DNA from: Nocardia asteroides
GTDB taxonomy: Bacteria > Actinomycetota > Actinomycetes > Mycobacteriales > Mycobacteriaceae
Length of the DNA stretch: 64,000 bases
NCBI GenBank assembly: GCA_019930625.1
Contig: CP082844.1
Span: 1,240,001-1,304,000, forward strand
Reading direction: 5' to 3'
In this document: positions 18,939 through 27,823 of the stretch, piece by piece
How positions within the stretch are numbered: the stretch's first letter is position 1
How the letters are laid out: the number at the start of each line of letters is the position of its first letter
Notes under the pieces: model-generated
What the model saw: only the letters and a program-made list of their open reading frames with translations
What the model was told of the DNA's origin: nothing
Database searches by the model: none
Translations under genes and position numbers: made by a program

Positions 18939-19053
18939 TCGCGATCGTTTGCCGAACGAGCGCTCGGTATGGTCGCCGCGCGCCGTGTGATCCAGCGCGG
19001 GGTTCACCCCGTCGCCATGCGAGCTTCACCCGGATCGGGTTTGATGTGCCGTT

Positions 19054-19383
19054 ATGTCCAAGAAAGTTCTCACCGTGGCGACCATCGCTCTGGGTGCCGC
19101 CCTCTCGCTGACCGGAGTAGCCCACGCGGAGCCGAACGGCGACCCGCACAAGTTCTACGACTTCACCTCGGAGTTCGTGGCGGCCACCGACCCCGCCGCG
19201 ATCAATGCCAAGGCCGCGGGCAAGCTCCTGATCGCGAGCCCGTACGGCACCTCGCACACCATCGCCTGCCGTGGCACCAACACCGCGGACCTCTACGACT
19301 GCATGCAGGAAGACGACCTCGGCTGGATCACCCTGCAGAAGACCGAGACCCCGCTCGGCACCACCTGGATCTACTTCCCCTGA
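19054..19383 (+). CDS. small secreted hypothetical protein
   Basis: A 109-residue protein with a clear Sec signal peptide: KK, then a hydrophobic core VLTVATIALGAALSLTGVAHA, then cleavage after AHA near residue 25. The mature part of about 84 residues has two cysteines (IACRGTN and YDCMQED) that probably form one disulfide. It ends with TTWIYFP. No known family recognised. No ribosome binding site precedes the ATG. The upstream region contains the palindrome CGAGCGCTCG (18957-18966) and a TATGGT hexamer. A strong hairpin follows 110 bases after the stop. Confidence 0.75.
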   Translation: MSKKVLTVATIALGAALSLTGVAHAEPNGDPHKFYDFTSEFVAATDPAAINAKAAGKLLIASPYGTSHTIACRGTNTADLYDCMQEDDLGWITLQKTETPLGTTWIYFP

Positions 19384-19491
19384 CCACCCCGCCTCGCCGG
19401 GTCTTCAGGCCGTAATGGTCAGGTCTCGCGGGATTCGCGTTCAGATCCCGCGTCGCGATGCCACTCGTGTTCTGGGCATACCCGGTGAGTT

Positions 19492-19539
19492 ACCCATGTG
19501 CTCACGAAGACGGAGGTTCCGTTTCGTGAGCACATGGGT
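19492..19539. terminator. long hairpin between convergent genes
   Basis: A 17-base perfect stem (ACCCATGTGCTCACGAA with its complement), extended by ACGGA/TCCGT with one bulged G, and followed by TTTTC on the plus strand. It lies between the small secreted gene and regX3, which converge, so it can end transcription from the plus strand and perhaps from both sides. The stem is unusually long and perfect for this genome. Confidence 0.7.
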
Positions 19540-19567
19540 TTTCGGCCGAGCCGGATGAGTTCGCTCT

Positions 19568-20257
19568 CTATGCTTCGAGTTTGTAGCCCAAGCCGCGCAC
19601 GGTGACCAGGTGTTCCGGCTTGGCCGGGTCCGCCTCGATCTTCGAGCGCAGCCGCTTGACGTGCACGTCCAGGGTCTTGGTGTCGCCGACGTAGTCCGCA
19701 CCCCACACCCGGTCGATCAGCTGACCGCGGGTGAGCACCCGCCCGGAATTGCGCAGCAGGTATTCGAGCAGGTCGAATTCCTTGAGCGGCAATGTGACCG
19801 GCTTGCCGTTCACCATCACGGTGTGCCGGTCGACGTCCATCCGGACCGGGCCTGCTTCCAGGACGCCGCTCTCGTTGGATCCCTCCAGCTCGTCGCCCGC
19901 CCCGCGGCGCAGGACGGCGCGGATGCGCGCGATGAGCTCACGAGCGGAATACGGCTTGGTGACGTAGTCGTCGGCGCCCAGTTCGAGGCCGACCACTTTG
20001 TCGATCTCGCTGTCGCGCGCGGTGACCATGATCACCGGCACACCGCTGCGGGTGCGCAACTGCTTGCACACGTCGGTGCCGCTCATGCCGGGCAGCATGA
20101 GATCGAGCAGGACGATGTCCGCCCCGGACCGGTCGAACTCGGCGAGCGCGGACGGCCCGTCACCGACCACGGTGACCTCGAAACCCTCCTTGCGCAGCAG
20201 GAACGCGAGCGGATCGGCCAGCGACTCCTCATCCTCGACGATCAGAACACTCGTCAT
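19568..20257 (-). CDS. regX3: two-component response regulator RegX3
   Basis: A 229-residue OmpR/PhoB-type regulator. The receiver domain (1-115) has the acidic pair in IVEDEE, phospho-acceptor Asp52 in [12 protein letters not shown] and Lys in [10 protein letters not shown]. The C-terminal winged helix (about 130-229) has [20 protein letters not shown] and [11 protein letters not shown]. In mycobacteria SenX3-RegX3 senses phosphate limitation and controls Pst uptake, respiration and ESX-5 secretion. Start ATG 20257 with GGAGG eight bases upstream; its ATG overlaps the senX3 stop by four bases. Convergent with the secreted protein gene. Confidence 0.95.
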   Translation of the reverse strand: MTSVLIVEDEESLADPLAFLLRKEGFEVTVVGDGPSALAEFDRSGADIVLLDLMLPGMSGTDVCKQLRTRSGVPVIMVTARDSEIDKVVGLELGADDYVTKPYSARELIARIRAVLRRGAGDELEGSNESGVLEAGPVRMDVDRHTVMVNGKPVTLPLKEFDLLEYLLRNSGRVLTRGQLIDRVWGADYVGDTKTLDVHVKRLRSKIEADPAKPEHLVTVRGLGYKLEA

Positions 20258-21489
20258 CTGCGTGCCTCCACACCATTCGGTCGGCCCGGTCCGGTGGGAC
20301 GCGGGCTTGTTTCTTTCGTGCTCACCACGGCGCCGTCGTGGTCTTCGTCCGCGCCTGCTTCGTGGTGGGCGGGTATGCGCAAGGTGAACGTCGATCCGGT
20401 GCCCAACTTGCTCCACAGGGTGATTTCCCCGTTGTGGTTGGCGGCCACGTGTTTGACGATAGCCAAGCCCAGCCCGGTGCCGCCGGTGGCGCGAGACCGC
20501 GCCTTGTCGGACCGGAAGAATCGCTCGAACACTCGCTCCTGGTCTTCCTTGGCGATGCCGATGCCTCGGTCGGTGACCGCCATCGCCACGTGATCGCCGC
20601 GCAGCGAGCGGCTCACCGATACGTGCGAACCGGCCGGCGAGTAGGCGATCGCGTTCTCCACCAGATTGGAAAGGGCGGTGACCAGCAAGGTCTCGTCGCC
20701 GAGCACCTCCAGCCCGCTGGGTCGGTCGGTGCTGACCGTGATCCCGGCGGCCTCGGCGGCGGTGCGGGACCGATCGACCGCCTGCATCACCACCGTGTCC
20801 ACGTCCACCACCTCGAGTTCGGGCAGTTTCTCCGCGCCCTGCAGGCGGGAGAGCGCGATGAGTTCGGTCACCATCTTGCCGAGGCGGCGGGATTCACCGA
20901 GCACGCGCTGACCGAAGTGTCGCACGGCCTCCGGGTCCTCGGCGGATTCCAGCAAAGCTTCGGCCAAGAGGCTCATCGCGCCGACCGGGGTCTTGAGCTC
21001 GTGGCTGACGTTGGCGACGAAGTCGCGCCGGGTGGCCTCCATGCGGGCCTGTTCGGAATCGTCGTCGGCGAACAGCACGGTGAAGGTGGTCTCTTCGCGC
21101 GACAGTTGCCTGGCGACGCCGCGCACGGCGATGCGGCCGCGGCCGGGGACCGGATTCTTCGCGGTCAGGTCGAACTCGGCGGATTCGCCGGTGGCCAGCA
21201 CTTTCTCCACCGCGGCCCAGGCGCGCTCGTCGAGCAGGCGGTTGCGGACCAGTCCGAGTTCCTCCGCGCGCGGGTTGACCAGCACGACGTCGCGGTACTC
21301 GTCGACCACCGCGATACCGCTCTCGGAGGCGAGCACGATCAGGTCGAGGACTTGGGACATGGTGAGACCGGACTCGGCCTGCCTGCGCGCGGCCTGCCTG
21401 GCATTCACATACGGGATCAATAGCCCGCCGACTGCCAGGCCGACGACAGCCGCCAAGATGGCCAGCAGCACGGCCTGGGGAACACTCAC
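20254..21489 (-). CDS. senX3: two-component sensor kinase SenX3
   Basis: A 411-residue histidine kinase. One N-terminal membrane helix (about residues 4-26, [20 protein letters not shown]), a PAS-like region (about 45-140), the H-box with phosphorylated His163 in [15 protein letters not shown], and an ATPase domain with [11 protein letters not shown] (N box), [18 protein letters not shown] (G1/F) and [13 protein letters not shown] (G2). Partner of RegX3 in phosphate sensing. GTG 21489 lacks a ribosome binding site but lies six bases from a TACGAT -10 hexamer (21496-21501 on the plus strand), so the senX3-regX3 mRNA is probably leaderless. Confidence 0.95.
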   Translation of the reverse strand: MSVPQAVLLAILAAVVGLAVGGLLIPYVNARQAARRQAESGLTMSQVLDLIVLASESGIAVVDEYRDVVLVNPRAEELGLVRNRLLDERAWAAVEKVLATGESAEFDLTAKNPVPGRGRIAVRGVARQLSREETTFTVLFADDDSEQARMEATRRDFVANVSHELKTPVGAMSLLAEALLESAEDPEAVRHFGQRVLGESRRLGKMVTELIALSRLQGAEKLPELEVVDVDTVVMQAVDRSRTAAEAAGITVSTDRPSGLEVLGDETLLVTALSNLVENAIAYSPAGSHVSVSRSLRGDHVAMAVTDRGIGIAKEDQERVFERFFRSDKARSRATGGTGLGLAIVKHVAANHNGEITLWSKLGTGSTFTLRIPAHHEAGADEDHDGAVVSTKETSPRPTGPGRPNGVEARR

Positions 21490-21629
21490 ACTTGAATCGT
21501 ACGGTCGCCGACCGGTCGGCCGACGCCGGGTACATGAAGTTTCGCGCAGGTCATAGGCCCTTCCGGCCCCGTTAGCCGCATGTTTACGCACTGTTCGAAG
21601 TGGCGTATCCCAGCGTATTCGCCGGCCGG

Positions 21630-22037
21630 TCAGTCCGCTTCGTCGTCGGCTCCGGCGACCGCCTCGTTCACGGCGTGGCCGTGCTTGTCCACCCAGTCGC
21701 CGAGTGCGTAGATCGGGACGAGCAGGTCCGCGCCCGCGGCGGTCAGTTCGTATTCGACCCGCGGCGGGGCCTCCGCGTAACGGTGACGGCGCACCAGCGT
21801 CATCCGCTCCATCCGCCGCAGGGTCTGCGTCAGCATCTTCTGGCTGATTCCACCGATGGCCGCGCGCAGCTCGCCGGGACGCATCGGTCCTTCGCGCAGC
21901 ATATAGACGATCACCGGCAACCAGGAGTTGCCGAAGATGTCCACACCCATCCGGGCCGGGCAGTCGGATTCGTAGTCGCCGTAGGGCGCGAATTCCACTC
22001 GCTCGGCGCTGACCGGTTCGCTCGGTGCCGCGCTCAC
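21630..22037 (-). CDS. HxlR-family transcriptional regulator
   Basis: A 135-residue winged-helix regulator of the HxlR family: [20 protein letters not shown], then [20 protein letters not shown] recognition segment, then [20 protein letters not shown] wing and a helical C-terminus. The conserved N-terminal Cys (SDCPAR) is the thiol that responds to aldehydes or quinones in other HxlR proteins. It diverges from an F420-type oxidoreductase gene and two copies of GTATCGGAA lie between them, so it probably represses that gene and itself. Start GTG 22037; no strong ribosome binding site. Confidence 0.88.
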   Translation of the reverse strand: MSAAPSEPVSAERVEFAPYGDYESDCPARMGVDIFGNSWLPVIVYMLREGPMRPGELRAAIGGISQKMLTQTLRRMERMTLVRRHRYAEAPPRVEYELTAAGADLLVPIYALGDWVDKHGHAVNEAVAGADDEAD

Positions 22038-22076
22038 TGTTCCAGCTTGCCAGTGCCGTCGCGCACCTCCGGGTGC

Positions 22077-22105
22077 GTATCGGAATTCCTAGCGTCGTAT
22101 CGGAA
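22077..22105. promoter_or_regulatory. putative HxlR operator, direct repeats
   Basis: Two exact copies of GTATCGGAA, 20 bases apart (22077-22085 and 22097-22105), flank a TAGCGT hexamer (22090-22095) in the divergent promoter between the HxlR gene and the oxidoreductase gene. The two-helical-turn spacing fits binding of a dimeric regulator on one DNA face. Binding by the adjacent HxlR protein is inferred. Confidence 0.55.
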
Positions 22106-22128
22106 CACTTTTCGAGTCAGGAGTTGGG

Positions 22129-22788
22129 ATGCGAATCGGAATCATCGGAGCAGGCGCGATGGCGCGGGCACTCGCCGGCGGCTGGAGTGCGGCGGGTCAC
22201 GAAGTGCTCGTCGGCGCACGGTCCCCCGCAGCGGCGGCGGAACTGGCGGCCGCGATCGGGGGGCGGGCCGGAACGATCTACGACGCCGCGGTTTTCGGCG
22301 ATGTCGTGCTGCTCGCGTTACCCGTCCCGGCGTTGCCGGAGGTGCTGCGCGCCGTCGCGGAGCCGCTGGCAGGCCGCACGGTCGTCGATTGCACCAACGC
22401 CTTCGCCCCCGATACGGCGGCGCCCGAGGGAGCCACCGCGTTCGTGCTCGCGCAAGACGCTGTCGCGGAGGCGATCGCGGCGCAGGCGCCCGGGGCGCAC
22501 GTGGTGAAGGCGTTCAACCTGTGTGCCGCCGAGGTATGGGAGGCGAAGGCGCGCGTCTTCGACGATCGCCGTTTGGCAGTGCCGATCTGCGGCGACGACG
22601 CGGCCGCCGTGGCGGCGGTCGCGTCGCTGGCCGGAGACCTCGGCTTGCGGGCGATCCCCGCAGGCGGACTGCACCGGGCCCGGTACCTGGAGGCCCTGTC
22701 GGTATTCACTGTCGGTCTCTGGTTCGCCGGACACGATGCCCGCGCGATGTTCCCGCCGTTGGAGGCCGCGTTCGCCGTCGCCGACTGA
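22129..22788 (+). CDS. NADPH-dependent F420-reductase-like oxidoreductase
   Basis: A 219-residue Rossmann protein of the NADP_oxidoreductase coenzyme F420-dependent family: RIGIIGAGAMARALAGGW at the N-terminus, VLVGARSP as the NADP-phosphate contact, DVVLLALPVPALPEVL, then VVDCTNAF and VVKAFNLCAAEVW. It could reduce F420 or an unidentified substrate with NADPH. AGGAG five bases before ATG 22129 supports the start. It diverges from the HxlR regulator, so expression is probably induced by the HxlR signal, likely an electrophile. Confidence 0.85.
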   Translation: MRIGIIGAGAMARALAGGWSAAGHEVLVGARSPAAAAELAAAIGGRAGTIYDAAVFGDVVLLALPVPALPEVLRAVAEPLAGRTVVDCTNAFAPDTAAPEGATAFVLAQDAVAEAIAAQAPGAHVVKAFNLCAAEVWEAKARVFDDRRLAVPICGDDAAAVAAVASLAGDLGLRAIPAGGLHRARYLEALSVFTVGLWFAGHDARAMFPPLEAAFAVAD

Positions 22789-22801
22789 CAGGCCGCACGG
22801 G

Positions 22802-24103
22802 TCAAGCGGGATCTACCGAGCCGAGATCGGCGAGCTTACGCGCGAGCACCGCCCGTTCGCGCTGGTTGCCGCACAACCCGCTGGCACGCTCCAGTTCGAT
22901 GCGCGCCTCCTGCGTGCGTCCCAGCCGGACGAGCAGTTCCCCGCGAACACTGGGCAGCAGATGCGAATGCGCCAGCGTTTCGGCGGCTGCCAACCTGTCC
23001 ACGATCGGCAGCGCCGCGGCGGGTCCCTGGGCCATGGAGACCGCCACCGCGCGGTTGAGGTCGACCACCGGCGACGGCGCGAGCCGGCCGAGCGCCTCGT
23101 AGAGGAGCACGATCCGCTCCCAGTTCGTCGCGTCCACCGATGCCGCGATGGCATGGCACTCGGCGATCGCCGCCTGCAAGCCGTAGGCGCCCAGGCCCCG
23201 GCCGACCCGCTCGGCCCGGGCCAGGGCGGCTTGTCCCCGGCGAATCGCCGAGCGGTCCCAGCGGCGGCGGTCCTGGTGCTCCAAGAGCACCGGCTCGCCG
23301 TCCGGCCCGATGCGGGCGGGGAAGCGCGCCGCGGTCAGCTCGAGCAGCGCCAGCAGGCCGTGGACCTCGGGCTCATCCGGCACCAGCCGGGTGAGCACCC
23401 GCGCCAGGCGCAGTGCCCCGCTCGCGAGGTCGAGCCGGATCAGATCCGCCCCCGAGCTGGCCGAAGATCCTTCGGTGAAGATCAGGTAGACCACGCTGAG
23501 CACCGAGCCCAGGCGCTTGGTCCGCTCCCCGGCCGATGGCAGCTCGAACGGCACCCGGGCCGCCGCGAGGGTCTTCTTCGCCCGGGTGATGCGAGCCTGC
23601 ACGGTGGCAGCCGGAACGAGGAACGCCTTGGCGATCTCGTCGCTGGTCAGACCGCCGATCACTCGCAAGGTGAGCGCGACTCGCGCCTCCCGCGACAACA
23701 CGGGATGACAGGAGATGAACATCAGCGCGAGCAGGTCGTCATCGATCCGGTCCGGGTCCCACAGCACATCCTCGGCGTCCCGGGCCGGATCGGCCGGCGA
23801 GCCGCCCGAGACGGCGCCGCCCTCGCCCAGATCCCGGGCGAGCGCGGCGTACCTCTCGTCGAGGGCGGAGCGCCGACGGAACGCGTCGATCGCGCGACGG
23901 CGGCCGACGGTGAGCAACCACCCCGCCGGGTTGCGTGGCACACCGTCACGCGGCCACGTCACGAGCGCCTCGGCCAGCGCCTCCTGCGCCAGGTCCTCGG
24001 CCAGCGCGAAATCGCCGGTATACCGCGCGAGCGCTCCGACGATCCGCGCGGACTCGATCCGCCAGACCGCGGCGACGGCTGCGCGGCCGGTGTGGTCGGC
24101 CAT
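22802..24103 (-). CDS. ECF42-type RNA polymerase sigma factor
   Basis: A 433-residue sigma factor, far longer than ordinary ECF factors. Sigma region 2 (about residues 10-75: DFALAEDLAQEALAEAL, AGWLLTVGRRRAIDAF) and region 4 (about 125-180: GLTSDEIAKAFLVPAATVQA) are followed by a C-terminal TPR-like DUF6596 domain of about 230 residues with GPDGEPVLLEHQDRRRWD and NLNRAVAV-like DLNRAVAVSMAQGP. This is the ECF42 group, always beside a YCII/DGPF-domain gene, as here. The promoter of that partner carries the ECF42-type TGTCGA box. The C-terminal extension is needed for activity in Streptomyces ECF42. Start ATG 24103. Confidence 0.93.
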   Translation of the reverse strand: MADHTGRAAVAAVWRIESARIVGALARYTGDFALAEDLAQEALAEALVTWPRDGVPRNPAGWLLTVGRRRAIDAFRRRSALDERYAALARDLGEGGAVSGGSPADPARDAEDVLWDPDRIDDDLLALMFISCHPVLSREARVALTLRVIGGLTSDEIAKAFLVPAATVQARITRAKKTLAAARVPFELPSAGERTKRLGSVLSVVYLIFTEGSSASSGADLIRLDLASGALRLARVLTRLVPDEPEVHGLLALLELTAARFPARIGPDGEPVLLEHQDRRRWDRSAIRRGQAALARAERVGRGLGAYGLQAAIAECHAIAASVDATNWERIVLLYEALGRLAPSPVVDLNRAVAVSMAQGPAAALPIVDRLAAAETLAHSHLLPSVRGELLVRLGRTQEARIELERASGLCGNQRERAVLARKLADLGSVDPA

Positions 24104-24118
24104 CGCCCCTCGATCCGC

Positions 24119-24538
24119 TCAGAGCTGGCCGGTGGCCTCGCGCCACGCCCGCTCTTTCTGGATCCACTCGTTGTCCTGCGGGAACTCATCGATCGTCGGG
24201 ACCCGGCGGATCTCGGTCTTGAACCCCGGGCCGGTCATCGGCATCCGCTTCGCCCACTCGATCGCTTCTTCCTTCGACGCCACGTTGAGGATGTAGAAGC
24301 CGCCGAACAGCTCCTTCGTCTCGCCGTAAGGGCCGTCGGTGACGACGGGAGTCTCGGAGGAGTAGTCGACGACCACGCCCTCGGCGGCGTCTTCCAACCC
24401 CTCCGCGGCCAGCAGCACGCCCGCCCGGATCAGCTCGTCGTTGAACTTGCCCACGGTGTCGAGCATCTGCTCGAAGTCGGTGTTCGCCATCCCCGCGAAG
24501 GCCTCGTCGGTAGCGCGCATGATGAGCATGTACTTCAT
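24119..24538 (-). CDS. YCII/DGPF-domain protein, ECF42 partner
   Basis: A 139-residue YCII-fold protein beginning MKYMLIMRATDEAFAGM and carrying the DGPF signature as TDGPYGETKELFGGFYIL. These proteins are the conserved targets and neighbours of ECF42 sigma factors; a biochemical role is not established, though the YCII fold suggests a ferredoxin-like enzyme using a His or Asp. Start ATG 24538 with GGGAG seven bases upstream. It precedes the sigma gene by 15 bases in the same operon and has a TGTCGA-type promoter (24589-24616). Confidence 0.93.
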   Translation of the reverse strand: MKYMLIMRATDEAFAGMANTDFEQMLDTVGKFNDELIRAGVLLAAEGLEDAAEGVVVDYSSETPVVTDGPYGETKELFGGFYILNVASKEEAIEWAKRMPMTGPGFKTEIRRVPTIDEFPQDNEWIQKERAWREATGQL

Positions 24539-24588
24539 GGTTGTCTCCCTGACTGTTCGGGTCCCTCTCTGGACCCTCTCACCCATAG

Positions 24589-24616
24589 GTCGAACGGGGG
24601 AACTCGGAGATCGACA
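24589..24616 (-). promoter_or_regulatory. ECF42-dependent promoter
   Basis: On the minus strand TGTCGA (24616-24611) is followed after 18 bases by CGAC (24592-24589), matching the TGTCGA / CG(A/T)C boxes reported for ECF42 in Streptomyces venezuelae. It lies about 50 bases before the YCII gene, predicting that the sigma factor drives its own operon. The spacer is one or two bases longer than I would expect. Confidence 0.65.
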
Positions 24617-24660
24617 CACGCGCCGAAATTTTTTTCACCTGGTTCGAACACGCCGATCGA

Positions 24661-24719
24661 AGCGTGCACCCTCGCCCATACCCCGCAGCGTGAAACATGA
24701 TGCGCGACGGGTGCACGCT
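24661..24719 (-). terminator. inverted repeat after CocE-type gene
   Basis: Perfect 11-base arms AGCGTGCACCC and GGGTGCACGCT separated by 37 bases lie just past the 3' end of the secreted hydrolase gene and before the ECF42 promoter. The position fits a terminator on the minus strand, but the loop is long and no U-tract follows, so a protein-binding role is equally possible. Confidence 0.4.
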
Positions 24720-24736
24720 CGGACCGCGCCCCAGCT

Positions 24737-26785
24737 CTACCAGCCCGGATTCCCGCGGACCGGGATGTTGACGAAGCTCGGACGGTCGGGATCCAGGTCC
24801 AGATGCTGTGGCCGCAGGCCGGTGTCGATCAGCATCGGCATGATCGGCAGGCCCTTGGGGAAGTTGCCCGCGTACACGTCGACGCGCAGACGGTGACCCG
24901 GCTGCAGAAGCGCCTCCGTGGCGGGCAGCGCGATGTCCAGCGTGGTCACTTCGCCGGGGACCGTCATCTGCCGCTGCTCCAACGAGGTGAACGGCCGCGG
25001 GTCGGTGTAATCGCCGTTGGCGGACTTGCTGCTGTTCGCCTCATCGATCGCCCGCAACGACGCCATCAGCTGCCCTGACGACAGCACGCTGGACTGCCCG
25101 TCCGGCGCAACGTCGTTCACCGTGACCACCCAGTAGCCGTCGGCGGCGTCCTGCACGGTGTTGAGCCGCACCGCGATCCGTCCGGAGATCGAAGTAGGCT
25201 CGGCGACCGGCGCGCTGGTGAAGGTCAGCCCGTTCGACTCCTGAATCCTGGAGTCCTTCGCACAGCCGTCGATGACCGACAGCGCACCCGCGGTGGCTTG
25301 GGCGGCGTCGTTGGAGCACAGGCTGGTCAGGCCGGGCGCCACGGTCAGGCGCGCGGGCTCGCCGGTGCCCTCGGGGCTGAGCGAACCGTCGTAGAGACTG
25401 TCGGCGGTGCCGCTGGGCGCGGCGGTCAGGTACATCCTGCGGTGCGACGCCTGCTGCGAACCCTCCGCACCGGTGGACGCGGCGAACGAGTCGGTGGTGA
25501 TCCAGCCGCCGCCCTGCTGGCGCAGGGTGATCGGACCGTACTGGTCGATGCCGTTGTCGATGTCCTTGAGCCACTTGTCGAACCAGGCGCGCTGCAACAC
25601 GTCCAGCCGCGGCGGCAGGCCCGGCTTGCCGTACTCGTTGCCCGAGTTGATGTGATAGGTGTCGCCCATCAGCAATTGCTTGTGGCCCGGCGGCAGCGGA
25701 ATCTCGTTGTAGATCTTGGATTCCGAGTAGGTGAACAGGTCGTGCCAACCGCCGGTCACGAAGGTCGGCGTCCGGATCTCGCCCGGATCACCCAGCCAGT
25801 CCCGCCTCGGCCCGGAATCGTCGGTCAGCAGTTCCTTCGCGCGCGGGTCGAGGTCCTCTATGCGCGCGGTGGTGTAGGCGTTGAGCAGGACGTCCATGAA
25901 GGTCAACGGATCTCGGGCGCGATCGGCCAGCCACCTGGTGTCCAGTTGCCCGTTGAGCACCGACGCCAGGTCGGGAAGGAGCTTGAGGCCGTTGATGGCG
26001 GTCAGCCACAGCGGGATGAAGTTGAAGCCGAATCCGCCGCCGGGCGCCAGCACGTCGTTGACCAGGTCGCTGCCCGGCACGACCGGGAAGATCGCCCGCA
26101 AGGCGGGCGGGCGCTGCTGGGCGGCCTGCACCTGGTTGATCCCCGAGTAGGAAATGCCGTTCATGCCGATCCGCCCGTTGGACCAAGGCTGCCGTGACGC
26201 CCAGTCGATCACCTCGAGCGTGTCCTGCTGTTCGCGCCCGCGCAGCATGTCCCAGACGCCCTGGGAGAAACCGGTGCCGCGCACGTCGACGACCACCTGC
26301 GAGTAGCCGCTCTTGATCAACTGCCGGTCGACGGTGAAGTTGCGCAGTTCGCCGCCGCCGAACGCCTTGGTCAGGTCGGTGACGCCGGACAGCGGGGTGC
26401 CGCTCATGTCGATCTGCCGGAAGAACTCGATCAGCGCGTCGGACAGCCCGGGAATCGACTGGGCGTGGTCGGCCAGATTCGAGACCAGCTTGGTGTAGGG
26501 CGTCAGGTTGACGACCGTCGGCGTGGGGAGGTCGATCGGCCGGCCGGAGGCGTCCGCGGGACGGTAGACGTTGCCCTTCAGGACGGTTCCGTCACTCATC
26601 GTGATGGGGACGTCCCACTGGATGTGGATGTTCGGGTACTGCTGTGGTCCGTCTTGGGTGGCCGCCCATGCCGCTCCGGCGGCGCCGCCGTCCGGGCCGG
26701 TCGGCGGCTCGACGGCGTCGGCGAGGAAGGGAACGAGCATCGTGACGGCTATCGCCGCCACCGTGGCCCGGAGCGCGCACTTCAT
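24737..26785 (-). CDS. secreted CocE/NonD-family X-Pro dipeptidyl-peptidase-like hydrolase
   Basis: A 682-residue alpha/beta hydrolase. A Sec signal peptide (CALRATVAAIAVTMLVPFLA, residues 3-22) is followed by the catalytic domain (about 50-430): GYSQVVVDVRGTGFSQG, nucleophile Ser in GMNGISYSG, Asp and His regions TFVTGGWHDLF and LLMGDTYHINSG. The C-terminal jelly-roll X-Pro DAP domain (about 440-680) contains PGHRLRVDVYAGNFP. Substrates in this family include X-Pro peptides, cocaine-like esters and acyl esters; none can be assigned. The gene is single, with an operator-like repeat in its promoter (26831-26846). Secreted or cell-wall associated. Confidence 0.9.
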   Translation of the reverse strand: MKCALRATVAAIAVTMLVPFLADAVEPPTGPDGGAAGAAWAATQDGPQQYPNIHIQWDVPITMSDGTVLKGNVYRPADASGRPIDLPTPTVVNLTPYTKLVSNLADHAQSIPGLSDALIEFFRQIDMSGTPLSGVTDLTKAFGGGELRNFTVDRQLIKSGYSQVVVDVRGTGFSQGVWDMLRGREQQDTLEVIDWASRQPWSNGRIGMNGISYSGINQVQAAQQRPPALRAIFPVVPGSDLVNDVLAPGGGFGFNFIPLWLTAINGLKLLPDLASVLNGQLDTRWLADRARDPLTFMDVLLNAYTTARIEDLDPRAKELLTDDSGPRRDWLGDPGEIRTPTFVTGGWHDLFTYSESKIYNEIPLPPGHKQLLMGDTYHINSGNEYGKPGLPPRLDVLQRAWFDKWLKDIDNGIDQYGPITLRQQGGGWITTDSFAASTGAEGSQQASHRRMYLTAAPSGTADSLYDGSLSPEGTGEPARLTVAPGLTSLCSNDAAQATAGALSVIDGCAKDSRIQESNGLTFTSAPVAEPTSISGRIAVRLNTVQDAADGYWVVTVNDVAPDGQSSVLSSGQLMASLRAIDEANSSKSANGDYTDPRPFTSLEQRQMTVPGEVTTLDIALPATEALLQPGHRLRVDVYAGNFPKGLPIMPMLIDTGLRPQHLDLDPDRPSFVNIPVRGNPGW

Positions 26786-26830
26786 CGAACGTGATCCACC
26801 TCTCGGCTGGTCGAACGACCGAAGTGTACC

Positions 26831-26846
26831 TACCTACTTGTCGGTA
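26831..26846 (-). promoter_or_regulatory. putative TetR-type operator upstream of CocE-type gene
   Basis: TACCGACAAGTAGGTA (minus strand) is an imperfect palindrome matching at six of eight base pairs, inside the likely promoter (TACACT, a possible -10, lies just downstream). The half-site TACCGAC resembles those of several actinobacterial TetR proteins. No TetR gene is adjacent, so the regulator would act from elsewhere. Confidence 0.4.
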
Positions 26847-26954
26847 AAAACAGTGGGTAACTTAATCCGCCGTTCGAACGGTAGCCGCCCGCCGCGCCGA
26901 CCGGCACTCGATCCTCCGGCGTGTCGCAAGGCAGCGGACCTGCTCGCGAACAGA

Positions 26955-26992
26955 CGAACGCGCTGCCACCCGAGCGGGTGACAGCGCGTTCG
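26955..26992 (-). terminator. terminator hairpin after gpmA
   Basis: A 17-base stem with one mismatch (CGAACGCGCTGCCACCC at 26955-26971 with its complement at 26976-26992, four-base loop) lies 22 bases past the gpmA stop. On the minus strand it is followed by TCTGTTC, a weak U-tract. It should end the mshA-YbjN-ROK-gpmA direction of transcription. Confidence 0.75.
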
Positions 26993-27013
26993 CGTGGTCG
27001 CTGTGGTGCGCGG

Positions 27014-27751
27014 TTATTTGCCGCCCTGGCCTGCGACGGCGGCGGCGCCCGCGGCGGCCGCCTCCGGGTCGAGGTACTCGCGCGGACGCACCGGGCGCAG
27101 GTCCTCGTCGAGGTGGTAGACCAGCGGGATGCCGGTGGGGATGTTCAGGCCTGCGATCTCCTCGTCGGAGATCTGGTCGAGATGCTTCACCAGGGCGCGC
27201 AACGAGTTGCCGTGCGCGGCGATCAGCACCGTCTTGCCGGACAGCACGTCCTTGGAGATCACCGACTCCCAGTAGGGCACCATCCGGTTCACCACGTCGA
27301 GCAGGCACTCGGTCTTGGGGACCTCCACGCCCGCGTAGCGCGGATCACCCTCCTGGCTGTACTCGTTGGCCGGATCGATCGGCGGCGGCGGCGTGTCGTA
27401 GCTGCGGCGCCACAGCATGAACTGCTCGTCGCCGTACTTCTCCCGGATCTGCGCCTTGTTCTTACCCTGGAGTTCACCGTAGTGCCGCTCGTTGAGCCGC
27501 CAGTCCCGGATCACCGGAACCCAGTGGCGGTCGGCGGCGTCCAGCGCGATGTTCGCGGTGGAGATCGCCCGGCGCAGCAGCGAGGTGTAGACGACGTCCG
27601 GCAGGATGCCGTGCTCGGCCATCAGCTCTCCGGCACGCTTGCCCTCGGCGATGCCCTTGTCGGTCAGATGCACATCCACCCAGCCGGTGAACAGGTTCAG
27701 GGCGTTCCATTCGCTTTCGCCGTGGCGCAGCAGCACGAGGGAGTACGTCAT
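27014..27751 (-). CDS. gpmA: 2,3-bisphosphoglycerate-dependent phosphoglycerate mutase
   Basis: A 245-residue glycolytic enzyme interconverting 3- and 2-phosphoglycerate. The phosphohistidine motif [12 protein letters not shown] (His10) and the second histidine in [16 protein letters not shown] are present, with [16 protein letters not shown] and [10 protein letters not shown] typical of dPGM. The length is standard with an Ala-rich tail. It corresponds to gpm1 (Rv0489), which in mycobacteria neighbours senX3-regX3 as it does here apart from the inserted block 21630-26785. A terminator hairpin follows. Confidence 0.97.
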   Translation of the reverse strand: MTYSLVLLRHGESEWNALNLFTGWVDVHLTDKGIAEGKRAGELMAEHGILPDVVYTSLLRRAISTANIALDAADRHWVPVIRDWRLNERHYGELQGKNKAQIREKYGDEQFMLWRRSYDTPPPPIDPANEYSQEGDPRYAGVEVPKTECLLDVVNRMVPYWESVISKDVLSGKTVLIAAHGNSLRALVKHLDQISDEEIAGLNIPTGIPLVYHLDEDLRPVRPREYLDPEAAAAGAAAVAGQGGK

Positions 27752-27823
27752 GCCGTCATCCTCCCATGCGCGCTCGACCGGGTCGCATCGGTTCCCGCCA
27801 CGGCCGTCGCGGAAAGCGCGGCG

